Assembly: GCF_019703515.2 (NCBI RefSeq)
Contig: NC_059393.1
Location: 11,116,001-11,180,000 of the forward strand
Origin: Myxocyprinus asiaticus
Lineage: Eukaryota; Chordata; Actinopteri; Cypriniformes; Catostomidae
DNA length: 64,000 nt
Reading direction: 5' to 3'
In this document: positions 34,121 through 45,833 of the stretch, piece by piece
Numbering within the stretch: the first letter of the stretch is position 1
Layout: each line of letters opens with the position of its first letter
Position numbers and translations under genes: made by a program
The notes under the pieces: generated by a model
What the model was told of the DNA's origin: nothing
Databases searched by the model: none
What the model saw: only the letters and a program-made list of their open reading frames with translations

Positions 34121-36500
34121 ATAGTCCCACCAGACCCTGGTTACACCCCCTCTCCACCTGACTCACAACCACCTCCAGCAATCACTGTATCACCCCACAC
34201 CAGCATACCTCCTCATCCAGCCCAGATTAAAGCTTCACTAACTTCCGGCTATGGGTTGCCAGCTCCTATATATGCCCCTCCACCAAGCCCACACAACCTA
34301 CAGCACCATCAGTTTCATCTTAGACCAGCATGCATAACAATGCAGTCAATGTTCATCAGCTTCTGCCTATGAACTGCCAACTGACATGCTCACTTCTCCA
34401 GCAGACTCAAACCCACCTCCAGTGCCCACTGTATCCATCCCCAATTCATGCTTCACTATCTTACCTCAATGGGCTGCCAGCTCCTATGTACCATATGCCT
34501 TTCCACCTAGCCTGCATCCATGTGTTTTAACTGATAACAACCCAATAAAGTATTTAATGAGCACAGTAAACTTGGATGCCACATGCCAGCTGTGGGTGTC
34601 GCAGCTTGCCATGTTTGACATTGACATTGAGTATAGTCAGGGGCAGTGCAACTCTAATGCCGATGGTCACACAAGAGGTCACACAAGTCCTGCCCACAGC
34701 AGACCTCCTCCACTCAATGAGACCAGGCCAGTGGAACTAAATCAAGGAGGCATGAAGTTCATGTGACTCCAGTGGAGAGACCTGTTGCAAACCAAGACTG
34801 AGAGTCTACAGCAGTGGTTCCAAAACTGGGTGCCGCCAGGACTGGCTAGGGGTGACATGAAATTTCTGCTCAGTTTAATATTTTAATAGCCACCAGTTAA
34901 AAGTACTGGTAGTACCGATTACTGACTCAATTCCGTTCCCTCGCGGTTTTTGTCTACAGCCGGAAGATTTTTAAACGCTCACATGTGTATGTGCACGCTC
35001 TCTCTATAGAGTGCTTGTTTCTTGTGGTGAACGCAGCAGCACGCGTGAACATTTAAATGTGCATCTTGACGTGATATGAATGTAAACACAGATTTTAATT
35101 TATTACGGGAGCGTGAACAGATGGGACAAAAATCTGCGATGTTTTGATGCAATATTAATATAAGCCAAAACTGTATTACGTGATGCAGATAGGATAATAA
35201 TCTTAAATCAAAATATCCGATGTATAAATGCAGCCTAACAGACGTGTTGCAGCTGTTATAAGCCTATCATTAATATTACTAAAACAACAATATTGACAAG
35301 AAAAAGAGAAAAGCACTCAATGTCAAAAGCTTTAAGCCCAATAAATTTCAATAATAGATCTGCTTTTCAGTCAAACTCTGACTCTGTATTGAATCTTTAT
35401 TAATGTATATCTAATAATCACAGTAAATGTAAGTTGTTCTTTTTTTTTTTATTATTGAATTACATTTTTGTTTTTATATCACAATTTTTAAATGATTAAT
35501 TGCTGCAGTTCCTAAAAAAACTTAAAGCACTGTTGACTCTGTTCTCTTTTTTATTACTCTATTGTATTACTAGTTTCTGAAAAATTACTTTAAAAACTTG
35601 AAGCAATGTTTAGGAGAAACACTTGACATCTACATTATTTTAATTTAATTTGATAATATTTATATAAATATTAAACTTTTAAAATGAAGGAGTGTTTTCA
35701 ATAGGACAGCTCTCTTGATGTGCATCCTTACAATTGTACCTAGCATGGTTTAACTGGTTACTCCCCATCCTTCCTGCAGACATCCCAGACTCCCTGATGA
35801 TCTCATCTTTGGCCTATCCACCACCAAGGAGCCATATGAGTATAGTAAATATATCCAGAACCTATGTGAGTGCTTGACCTATGCTTATGATCAGGAAAAT
35901 AGGATGTCAAGGCATGCTAAAGATTTTCAGAAAAAGCCATATGACCATAAAGCAAAAAGCCCCATGTTCCAGTCTGGAGAAAGGGTGATATTAAAAGTGT
36001 CATGTTGAGGGAAAACAGGAGCTGACTGATTGGTGGGAGCCACATCTATATGTAGTGGGATAGAAGCAGCCAGGAATTCCAGTGTAAATGGTCCGTTCAG
36101 AAGATGGAGACAGAGAGAGTGTTTAGTTGTTTGGGATCCAAGCAGCCAATCCGAAAAGATCCTAATGCGGAAGAATCAGCCAGTGAAGTGGAGTCTACTG
36201 ATTCTGATGCAGAAGAGGAGGATGTTGAGACTGCATAAAGTGGGGAAAGTATGGGAATAACACAGTGTTCCAGTATGGAACTGTCAGATAATTTGGGAGA
36301 AGGGAGCAAAGAGGATGTGAACCAGTTGAAGTAGACGGTGAGAAAAAGAAGAAACATGGAGTGCTGACCCTGTTGAAATTCTAAGAACCTCTGCTGGCAG
36401 GATGGAGATATCCTGAGTGGAAAAGATGCCCCCCAAATAAACGTTTCCTTGAGCTATATGTCACCCCAAGCAAAAGTGACCAGGAGATAGGAAGATAAAT
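34121..36500 (+). pseudogene. Ty3/Gypsy relic: proline-rich segment, RNase H and integrase tail
   Basis: 34130-34530 is Pro-rich and internally repeated. 34525-34680 encodes a Gypsy RNase H-like C-terminus ('LTDNNPIKYLMST', 'WVSQLAMFDIDIEY', 'NSNADG'). After an interruption, about 35780-36070 carries an integrase C-terminal region ('LIFGL', 'KPYDHKAK', 'SGERVILK', then a frame-broken WWEP...Y.VV segment) followed by an acidic tail. Protease and most of RT are missing. Stops and frameshifts are frequent. Confidence 0.72.
34811..35765. mobile_element. Probable hAT-like insertion splitting the Gypsy relic
   Basis: Starts CAGTGGTTCCAAAACTGGG, a hAT-type end. The sequence is unlike Gypsy and lies between its RNase H and integrase parts. 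I could not find a matching right inverted repeat, so the right edge is only where Gypsy similarity resumes. Confidence 0.4.
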
Positions 36501-36589
36501 AAATCTTTGGGAGAGGGCCCAGGCAAAGAAGGAGAAGCTTCATCTTAGCAATAGATATACATACAGTACATACACACATACCCTCTCTG

Positions 36590-38545
36590 GGGATTGTCAC
36601 CTTGTCATGGTGGAGAGGCTTGTGTGGTCCCGAGATCCCAAGAGCAATGCTGCCTGGAGCTATGCTCCTGGTAGGGCCAACCATGGCAGTAAGGTCGAGG
36701 GGGAGGTCCCTGAAAAAGAGCAATCCATCCAAGACCTCAACGGTGGAACAGGCGGAGGATGATGGCTGGCTTTAGGGGAGCATGACAACGGCTGGTAAAG
36801 CGGATGAAGGCTGCAGCAGAAAAGGGCCCCCAGTCATCTTAGACTCCATGCCACTGGATCCTGACCCAAATGTGTCAAGGATCACCTCATCTGCTCCACA
36901 ATGTCAATCAAACTCAAGAGGAAGAGGAGGGTTCAAAAGAAGCAGATCCGACCAAGACTGAACCTTGAAAGCCTTGATGAAACTGCCATCCAGCAGCAAC
37001 TTTAGGCCTCTCTTGGGGAAAGCCTCCAACAGGAATACCCTGATGACATCGAAGAGCACTGGAGCCTGCTGAAGGACAACGAGTCCATTAACACCCGATA
37101 GAAGGAGCACTTCCAAGAACTCCTCAACCGTGACAACACAACTGAAACAGACTATACCAGCCACATCCCCCAGAGTCCCATCAGAGAAGACATGGGGGAA
37201 CCTCCAACTATAACAGAGGTTCATGATGCCATCGGGAGCCTTAAGATCAACAAGGCCACTGGTCCAGGTGGGATCCCAGCTGAGATCTTAAAGAAAGGTG
37301 GATCAGAGCTCATGTAACACATCCATGCCCTACTCCTCAAGGTCTGGAAAAAGAAGAACTTCCCTCAGAGCTCAGGGATGCTGTAATAGTGACCATATAC
37401 AAGAAGGGGTACAAGGCTGAATGTGGAAATTACAGGGGAATCTCACTTCTGTCAACAACAGGCAAAGTCCTTGCTCGTGTCCTCGCAAACCAACTGCTAC
37501 CACTGTTTGAGGAAGTACTCCCAGAATCACAGTGTGGCTTCTGCCCAACCAGAGGTACAACAGACATTATATTCACAGCATGCCAACTACAGGAAAGATT
37601 CCGTGAACAAAGGCAGCCTTTGTACATGGCCTTCATAGACCTGACAAAGGCTTTTGACACAGTAGACCGCCAGGCTCTGTGGAGCATACTATCAAGGTAT
37701 GGCTGCCATGACAAGTACATCAGAATACTGAGGCTTCTATATGACGGCATGTCAGTCACAGTTGTCAGCAACAGTGGCTCTGAGTCTGAGCCTTTCACTG
37801 TGAAAACGGGGGTCAAACAGGAATGCATCATCGCACCCACGCTGTTTGCCATCTTCATTGCTGCCATACTCCACCTCATTGGCAAAGAGCTGCCTCAGGG
37901 GATCCCAATCCTGTACAGAACTGACGGCAGACTCTTCAAATTTAACAGGTTCAAGGGCAAGAGCAAAGTCAGCAACACCACCATCACGGAGCTTCAGTAC
38001 ACGGACGACAACGTCATTGCAGCACACTCCACAGAAGAGCTCCAGGGCATCCTGAATGCCTTTGCCAAGGCATACAGAGCCCTGGGCCTAACCTTAAACA
38101 TCAAGAAGACCCAGGTCCTACATCAACCTTCACCAAACCAGCCATCTACCCAGCCCACCATATAAGTGGACAACACCACTCTTGAAAACGTGGACCACTT
38201 CCCCTACCTCAGCAGCCTTCTTTCCTCAAAAGCTGACATCGACTCTGAGGTCAACCATCGCCTGAACTGTGCCAGTGGAGCCTACGCCAGACTCAGGAAA
38301 AGAGTCTTCGAAGACTGAGACCTAAAGGCCCAAACAAAACTCCTGGTCTACAGAGCCATTGTCCTCCCCACCCTGCTGTATGGAGCAGAGTCATGGACCA
38401 CCTACAGCAGGCATCTGAGATCCCTGGAACAACACCACCAAAGATCCTTATGAAAGATTCTGAGGATCAGCTGGGAGGACAGATGCACCAACATCAGCGT
38501 CTTGGAGGAAGCCAACATGACCAGAATCACCACCACAATAATGCA
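36590..38545 (+). pseudogene. Non-LTR retrotransposon (LINE) relic with reverse transcriptase
   Basis: 36590-36640 resembles a LINE 5' UTR (GTCACCTTGTCATGGTGGAG). Frames with stops lead into RT: 'INKATGPGGIPAEILKKGG', 'NYRGISLLSTTGKVLARVL', 'QCGFCPTRGTTD', 'AFIDLTKAFDTVDR', then the active-site box 'QYTDDN' and 'LGLTLNIKKTQV'. A longest open stretch of 258 codons lies at 37389-38165. Beyond it, in another frame, come 'VDHFPYLSS' and 'KLLVYRAIVLPTLLYGAESW'. The apurinic endonuclease is absent. The clade is uncertain. Confidence 0.8.
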
Positions 38546-38689
38546 GTAAGAGACTTTTTGTTTTGCCCACAAGTGAACTGACACCATTTTTTACTGAGTT
38601 GAACTGAGATAATTTGAACATTTCAAAATGTCATAATCTGATGATGATGGTCGAGTATTACAAAACACTGATGATTAACATGGTGCAGG

Positions 38690-41600
38690 TAGTAGTATGC
38701 ATGATGTTCAGGGACAGATTCAAGAACTCAATAGAAAGCATGACGAGACCATGGCAGCTATCGCCAATTTGAGTAGAGAGTTAACCAGGTCTTATGCATA
38801 TGTGCCAAGAGAGCAATACATCCAACCATTTAGTGGTGATTTCAGCAAAGATGCGATACATGTTGAAGAATTAATTGAAGAAGTGGAGAGAGTGTTACAT
38901 GCTAGAAATCAGACCACCGAGGACCAGTTGACCTCATGCTCTCCCTCTTAAAGGGTGCACCCTTTGAAGAGGTGAGATTACAGATGGGGAATGAACCAAA
39001 GTGATCATGTGACCTCTTTGTGTACCTGAGATAAGCTTTTCGAGGAAAGCACAGTGTGTCTCAGTTATTGCAGACATTCTATAGCTGTAAACAAATGAAA
39101 CAGAGGATGTTTGTGCTTGCTCTTTTACTTTGTCTCAAATTCTGAGTTCTATCCTAAAACAATCATCAAATGCAATATCAAATGTAAATTTGGAAAACCG
39201 AGATCAATTCATTGAGGAGATTAAGGACACAGGCCTTAGAAGGGAGCTTCGCAAGCTTGTGAAAGACAAGCTACAGTCAAGACTTATTGAAGTGCAAGAT
39301 GAAGCCCTTATGTGGTAGATCCTAAATCTCGTGTCACAAAATTAGTCAGCAACAGAAATGTTGGTATACCTGAGAAAAACCCTGCTACTCTTGAAGAAGT
39401 TTTAAAAATTGTAGCAGAACAACGAAAATCTATAGCAGAGCTAACACAAGCTGTCAAGAAACTCATTTTGCAGTGCACTAAGTCAGAACCTACAGCTCAT
39501 AGTAAACCCAAGATGCAGCCCAGGTTTACAGATGATGGCCTGCCAATATGTTTCCGGTGTATTGGTGTAGGACACATAGGTAAGAGGTGTATGAAGAAAA
39601 ACAAACAGACTGTCACAGAGAATGCTAAATCGTCAGTGCAGGAGAAAAAAACTTGCACCCTCATAGTCCATAGGCTCAGCCAATATCGATACTTGTTGTG
39701 ACTGAATACTCCAGCGTGCTGTGGGAAAATGTCCTGTCACTAATCTAAAGATTAGTGGAGTAATGGCATCTTGTTTACTTGATACAGGAAGCCAAGTCAG
39801 TACTATTTCTGAAAGTTTCTTCAGAGAACACCTGTCTGTGGAGGATGAAGGCATGCTGTCCACAGCAGGTTGGCTGAAGATTACAGCTGCCAGCGGTTTA
39901 GACATACCTTACCTAAGACTTATCAGACTTATCTTGAGTTAGAAAACTGTTGTTCCCTATCTGTCACTCACTCGATATTGTAGTGACACTAGGGGTCACT
40001 CTTGGGAGCCCCAAACACCTCTGCTTTATTTAAAAAAGGCCAATGAGAATTGGCGAGTGGAATTTGCATGCCACTCCCCTGGACATACGGGTATGAAAGG
40101 AGCTGGTATGCAACCACTCATGCAGATTTTCTCTTTGGAGCTGAGCGGTTGTATTCAGTGCACTGAATTCAATTCCCTCCAAAGACACACCTCAAAACTG
40201 CTGGATTTACAGCACATTTCAGCGGCTTCTCCCCCTCTGCACCCATGGAGTGCAGAGAACGCCCCTGCGGGGTTATGAGCCCACTCTACCAGGAGTGTGG
40301 CGGCCTCCTGGGCCCTGGCCATTGGTGCCTCTTTGGCAGACATTTGCAGAGCAGCGGGCTGGGCAACACCCAACACTCTTGCAAGGTTCTACAATCTCCG
40401 GGTTGAGCCGGTCTCGTCCCGTGTATTTGGCAAGCACGAGCAGGTAAGTTCCGGGACAGCTGGCCCGGTGTACTGCTTGCGCATAGCTCCTTTCCCCTCC
40501 CTTGAGGTGAAGACGTGTGCTCTTGACTCCCAGTCATGTTCACAGACTGTGATCCCTGGATGACTTTCCTCCTTAGCCCTCTGGCAGTTGATTTTGCGGA
40601 GAAACTCGCTGACCGGCCCGGTACGGGTGCTAATGAGCCCCTGTACTGAGATAGGTGTTCCACATGTGCTGGTTCCCCGAAGGCGACCCCATGTGATATT
40701 TTCTGCAAAATCATTTTCCTGTCGGCAAACTGCATCTTCCTTGGGCAGAGGCCCCTCTGCCCCCGGTCACCATGCTCTGTAGAAACTCCTCCCCCTTCGG
40801 GTAGGACCTACCATGGGACCTCTCCACATGACATACTACCGACAAGACTCGGTAAGACCATGTGACGTATTCCACTCAAAATACCACCCCCCCCTCTTTA
40901 TGGGTGGGGTGTGGTATCTGCGGTGTCTTCCCCTTGGGAGGGACACCCCCTGAAGCAGAAACTTATGGCTCCCAGTCAGTTAACAAATTCCACTCTTTTT
41001 GGGGAGAAAAGAGAGGGAAAGAGGCCTCGGCTGGGCTAGCCTGTCCCTATAGTTAGGCAGTGACTTGTTCCTGATGGACCGTTCGACGCTCATAAGAGCG
41101 TTGGGGGAGGTTATATGACGGCCTGGTGTGCTGGCTAAGAGGCACACAGCGGTCTGCCCATCACACACCACCAGTTCACGTAACACAGTTCAGATAGTTG
41201 TGCCGTTTTGTATAGGGACCCCTAGTGTCACTAAATCGACACAACGTCAAGTGAGTGACAGATAGGGAACATCCTGGTTACTTTCATAACCTCCGTTCCC
41301 TGATGGAGGGAACGAGACTTTGTGTCCCTCTTGCCACAATGCTGAACTACCTGTTGAAATGGCCGGGACCTGGTCTCGGCTCCTGAATGAGTGGTTGCAT
41401 ACCAGCTCCTTTTATACCTATATGTCTGGGGGAGAGGCAGGCAAATTCCACTCGCCAATTCTCATTGGCCTTTTTAAAAAAAAGCAGAGGTGTTTGGGGC
41501 TCCCAAGAGTGACCCCTAGTGTCACTACATCGACACAACATCTCGTTCCCTCCAGCAGGGAATGGAGGTTACGAAAGTAACCAGGACATTTCCTGTACAG

Positions 41601-42400
41601 GTTGTGAATCTCTCCCCAGAAGAAATCTACTTACAGGGCAGAACTAGACTTGGCACTCTGTCTTGTGTCGAGAGTGTGAAGTCCAATGAGATATGTGAGG
41701 TGAAATTTCAGAGAAATTCTGCTGATATTTATGAGATCAGTGTAAACACAAAAGACAGTCAGTTATTGGAGGACAGCTCCAACAAGTTTCTCAACAAGCT
41801 ACATATTGGTGGTTCTTCTGAACAGCAGGCAGAGCTGAGTGATTTGTTGATGAAGTACTCTGATGTTTTTGCTCTTTCGAGGATGAAGACCTTGTTGGCC
41901 CAGACTTATAGGCGTATCCCACCTACTCAGTATAGGGAAGTCAGAGGACATATCACCAAGATCCTTAAGAAAGGAGTTATCCAAGAAAGCACTAGTGCTT
42001 ATGCTTCACCTATCGTGCTAATTAGGAAAACTGATGGCAGTCTCAGGCTTTGTGTCAATTACAGGGAGCTGAACTCAAAGACCAAGCAAGATGTGTTTCC
42101 TTTGCCTAGGACAGATGAAAGCTTTGATGCACTACAAGGAGCAAAGTTATTTTCTTCAATTGATTTAGCAAGTGGATATCATCAGGTATAAGTCTGCATT
42201 TACGACTCCATTTGGGATCTTTGAGTATTCTCGGATGCCCATTGGAGTTTGCAATGGACCTTCAACATTTCAACATCTTATGCAGGCTTCCATGGGTGAT
42301 CTAATTTTTTAGATCATGCTAGTGTACCTTGATGACATACTAGTGTACTCGCCCACTTTCCCTGAGCACTTGCAGAGACTGGAAGTAGTCTTTAACAGAG
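38690..42400 (+). pseudogene. Ty3/Gypsy-like retrotransposon relic (gag, protease, RT) interrupted by DIRS
   Basis: Gag (38700-39650) holds a coiled N-terminal part, a 'FSGDF' start of the capsid-like region, and a CCHC zinc knuckle (CFRCIGVGHIGKRC, 39550-39592) with frameshifts near 38945, 39120 and 39315. A retropepsin with LLDTGSQVSTIS lies at about 39775. The DIRS element splits the protease-RT linker. RT resumes at 41590: 'VDL'-equivalent linker, 'GVIQESTSAYASPIVLIRK', 'CVNYRELN', 'FSSIDLASGYHQ', a stop at 42189 (or frameshift), then 'FTTPFGIFEYSRMPIG' and an intact YLDDILVYS. It ends near 42400 without RNase H, integrase or LTR. Confidence 0.85.
39952..41587 (+). mobile_element. DIRS-type tyrosine-recombinase retrotransposon, internally deleted
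   Basis: Left terminal region (39965-40126) and right terminal region (41383-41534) are inverted repeats of each other (e.g. AGTGACACTAGGGGTCACTC against its inverse), the mark of DIRS elements. Between them only the recombinase C-terminus survives (about 40268-40420): 'HSTRSVAASWAL' with the HxxR box and 'RFYNL' with the tyrosine nucleophile. gag, RT and RNase H are lost. It sits in the Gypsy relic, so it is younger than that element. Confidence 0.82.
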
Positions 42401-44141
42401 AAAAGTCAGATAAAACCCCCCAAAAATAGTTTGTATCCTGTATGTATATTCATATTTTATTATGATTATTCAAGTGTTTTATTCACTATACATTAATGTT
42501 TTTATTGTACTACACATATCAATTAAAGAGGTGAAACTCGTGAAATGGCTGATATGAGTTCAATTGAAGACACTTTATTTTTATATTACATTCTACAGCC
42601 TCAGTGGACAATGCAAGTGAACCGTGGTACTACAATAGAAGTCTATGCACTATGAGCTATAAGACTGTAAATAAAAAAACACAAAATGGGATTCAGTAAT
42701 GTTTAGGATGCAATATACTTTATTAAACATGAAAATAATAAGAAGAAATATGCAAAATAATAATTACAATAATAAACAATTTCCTTAACAGTTTCTTTAG
42801 AAGTAAAGTTATAATAGAGTGCTAGTTACTCGCTAAACAAAATAATACATACCTTACTGTGCTATAAAATTTCCTCATTATAAACAACTTGAGGTGAGCA
42901 TACAAAGTCATGGGGATCTACCCTGTGGCTATTAGATGCAATTTTAAATTGACCTTTTGGTGACTGGGGTAAAATAAATAAGAAAAGAGCGGCTACACAC
43001 TTGGGAACACACGCACTTAAGGAATCTCTAAATTGCAGCACTGTTATAAAATACTAAGAAGTCATGAATATTTGTAAATATGTTACAGTAACTTCACCAG
43101 AAAACATAGCCTGCTAAACACATTGTGATCAGTAAACACAATATCCCCAGGGTAATGTTCAATTCATTAAAGCATGACAACAAATATCAGCTTCAACAAC
43201 CCTACCAGAAGACATATTCAAGTATTATTGTAAGTAAACAACTTTGCCAAACAGCTAACAGTTAAACTTCCATCCGGAGAATGCTGTCCTTCCTCTGCTC
43301 TCCTAAACAGCGACTTACTGAACAGCCATAGCTTCCCCAGCCGACACTCAAGTGATTCAACACAGTAGCCGGTCCTTCTTTTCTGAGCTATATCAGCGAT
43401 CATTAAGTGTGTCCCGAATTTGTGTATGTATTATGAACCTAAGAGGTATTATGAACCTAAGAGATGTTACAGAAAAAGAAAGGATTCCTTTCTTGGACAT
43501 GCTTTCCAGAATGTTAAAGCGTTAAAGTAAGTGGGCTAAAGTATTTACTTATTATTTTATTAGTGAATGTAGTATGACATGCAACAAAGTGGTATCTCTT
43601 TAAATAATCACTTAATCACACAATCTGCTTCAAGCAGTACTCTTTAATTTCTTTCAAATTTTCAATGCCAAAAACGTTTCAAACTTTGCAAAATCTAATA
43701 AAAAATCTCATATTTTTTCAACTAGTTCATCCTCAGATGTGGTCACTGTAGCAGCCTGGTAATTTCTGAACAAAACTTGAGCTGATAAAAACTACATCCC
43801 TGTCTCATAAGAGTTGTCACTTTAAAAGACATTAATTTAACAGCTAGTGTCATATGGATGAAGTTTATGCTGACTGTCTATGATTTTGGAAAGGGACAGT
43901 TTTCAGGGGCCCAGCCACTGAGGGGGGCCCAAGAGAGATAGATCAACATCCCCGAAATTTCTACGATGTCCGGAGATCGCCCGCTGGAGATCACGCGCAC
44001 GCATTGCCCATGACAATTACAAGCGCTCCAACATATAACAGCATTACATACGTTTTCAGGGGCCCAGTTGGGAGTTTGGGCGGGCCTGCATGAGGGTGAG
44101 TAAATAATGAGAAAATTTTCATTTTTGGGTGAACTATAACG
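42401..44141. other. Non-coding, repeat-rich DNA upstream of the intact vitellogenin gene
   Basis: AT-rich DNA, a fragment with paired 'TTTTCAGGGGCCCAG' copies (about 43902 and 44050), and an Angel-like terminal remnant at 44090-44140 (GAGGGTGAGTAAATAATGAG). No gene. Confidence 0.5.
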
Positions 44142-44154
44142 GGCCAGGGTAACC
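44142..44154 (+). promoter_or_regulatory. Distal ERE-like palindrome, intact vitellogenin gene
   Basis: GGCCAGGGTAACC, ERE-like with one mismatch per half-site, 1638 bp before the TATA box. It is separated from the proximal copy by an inserted transposon. Confidence 0.5.
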
Positions 44155-44410
44155 TAACCTACAATCAAGCCAAGTATGTCAACATACACTACATGGACAA
44201 AAGTACAGCCTGCGGACCCAACGTTCTAATTAGCGAGTTTGACTATGCTCTAAATCCAGTGAAAATTTATCCTAATGATACGGCATACAATGACAAAAGC
44301 AAAAAGTATTCTTGTTCTGTTTACTGTATATACTGTATAATCAGTAGCCATTCATATGTGATATCTGAAAAGATCATTCATCTGTATTTTTTGATATGTT
44401 AAAAACAACA

Positions 44411-45521
44411 TAGTCTCATGATAATTTGTCAAAATACTATGAGGTGGCGAATTCGTACTAATTCGTACAAATTTATTTGTACGAAACATACGACTTATAC
44501 ATCAACCAATCACATACGCTTCATGAACATGCATTCAGAAACCAGAAGAGGCACTTTCTTCCATATTACACATTAGGGCTTTTAACATTAAAGGGATAGT
44601 TCATCCAAAAATGAAAATTCTCTCATCATTTACTCACCCTCATGTTATCCCAGATATGTATTACTTTCTTTCTTCAGCAGAACACAAACAAAGATTTATG
44701 GAAGAATATCTCAGCTCTGCTGGTCCTCATAATGCAAGTGAATAGTGAGCAGAAGGTACATTAAAGCAGCAACAACTCTAGTGGTTTAATCCATGTTTTC
44801 TGAAGAAATATGATGGGTGTGGGTGAGAAAGATCAATATTTATGTCCTTTTTTTACTACAAATCTCCATCTTTGAACTGCCCCAACCAGTAGGTGGATGA
44901 ATGTGAAAGTGAATGTCACTTCCACACCATAATGTGTAAGTGAAAGTGAAAATGTAGACTTACAGTAAAAGGGACTTAAATATTGATCTGTTTCTCACTT
45001 TCACCAATCATATTGCTTCTGAAGACATGGATTTAACCACTGGAGTCTTATGGACTACTTTTATGCTGCCTTTATGTCCTTTTTGGACCTTCTGAGTTCT
45101 GGTCACTGTTCATTTGCATTGTGAGGAACTTCAGAGCTGAAATATTCTTTTCAAAATCTTTGTTTGGGTTCTGCAGAAGAAGGAAAGTTATACACATCTG
45201 GAAGGGCATGAGGATGAGTAAATTATGAGATATTGGGTGAACTATCCCTTTAATATCATGGGTATGTTTACGCTCTGGTTAGGGTAAGGTGTTACACTCC
45301 ATGGATAGGTTTAGGGAGGGGGTTTTGGTTATGGGTTAAAGTTACGGAAATACAGTTTGGGATTAACATGGAACAAATGCCACATCGGGAAGTACATTGA
45401 CACGAGGGAAGCATCTCTCATTGGTGGTTGTATAACTCGTGCGATTTTGTGTGAATTGACTCATGCAAATTGTTACGAATTTGCTACCGCATACTACTGT
45501 GACAAATTTTCATGAGATTAG
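44411..45521. mobile_element. DNA transposon with imperfect inverted ends, hosting an Angel-like MITE
   Basis: The left end TAGTCTCATGATAATTTGTC and the right end's inverse (AATCTCATGAAAATTTGTC) match, and similarity continues through GTAGTATGxGGTxGCxAATTCGTA. No transposase is seen. An Angel-like MITE occupies its middle. Confidence 0.7.
44588..45253. mobile_element. Angel-like foldback MITE (nested)
   Basis: Starts TTAAAGGGATAGTTCATCCA and ends GGTGAACTATCCCTTTAA, with mutually inverted arms. Homologous to 2901-3583. Confidence 0.8.
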
Positions 45522-45651
45522 TTTGTAAAAAAGTAAAGTAATGAAATCTTAAAAAAACAAAAAAACAAAACAATTATAATCTTGGATATGAAAAAAATAA
45601 ATAAATCTGTGTTTCACTGTGGACATTGGCCTGGGGGATGACATGATAACA

Positions 45652-45664
45652 GGCCAGGGTAACC
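45652..45664 (+). promoter_or_regulatory. Proximal ERE-like palindrome, intact vitellogenin gene
   Basis: GGCCAGGGTAACC, 128 bp before the TATA box, in a block conserved with the pseudogene (ATTGGCCT...ATGACATGAT..CAGGCCAG.GTAACCTAACCT pattern). Confidence 0.58.
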
Positions 45665-45791
45665 TAACCTTTTATTGATATCTTTGTTCAAATCAGTTGA
45701 ACAACTAAATGTTGTCTTGCATGTCTTTAAACACATAAAACATATGTTAATAATTAATTAAAGAATTAATATTTGGTCAGCAACAAACTAC

Positions 45792-45798
45792 TATAAAA
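45792..45798 (+). promoter_or_regulatory. TATA box, intact vitellogenin gene
   Basis: TATAAAA, 42 bp before the ATG. It predicts a start about 12 nt before the ATG, in keeping with the very short leaders of vitellogenin mRNAs. Confidence 0.8.
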
Positions 45799-45833
45799 GA
45801 TCTGTTCCTCAAGTTCTTCACAAACCATCAGCA

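Noticed and set aside
38697..39701. Domesticated retroviral-like gag gene (PNMA/ARC type)
   Set aside because: The frame is broken several times and it is followed by protease and RT of the same Gypsy element, so it is a decayed retrotransposon.
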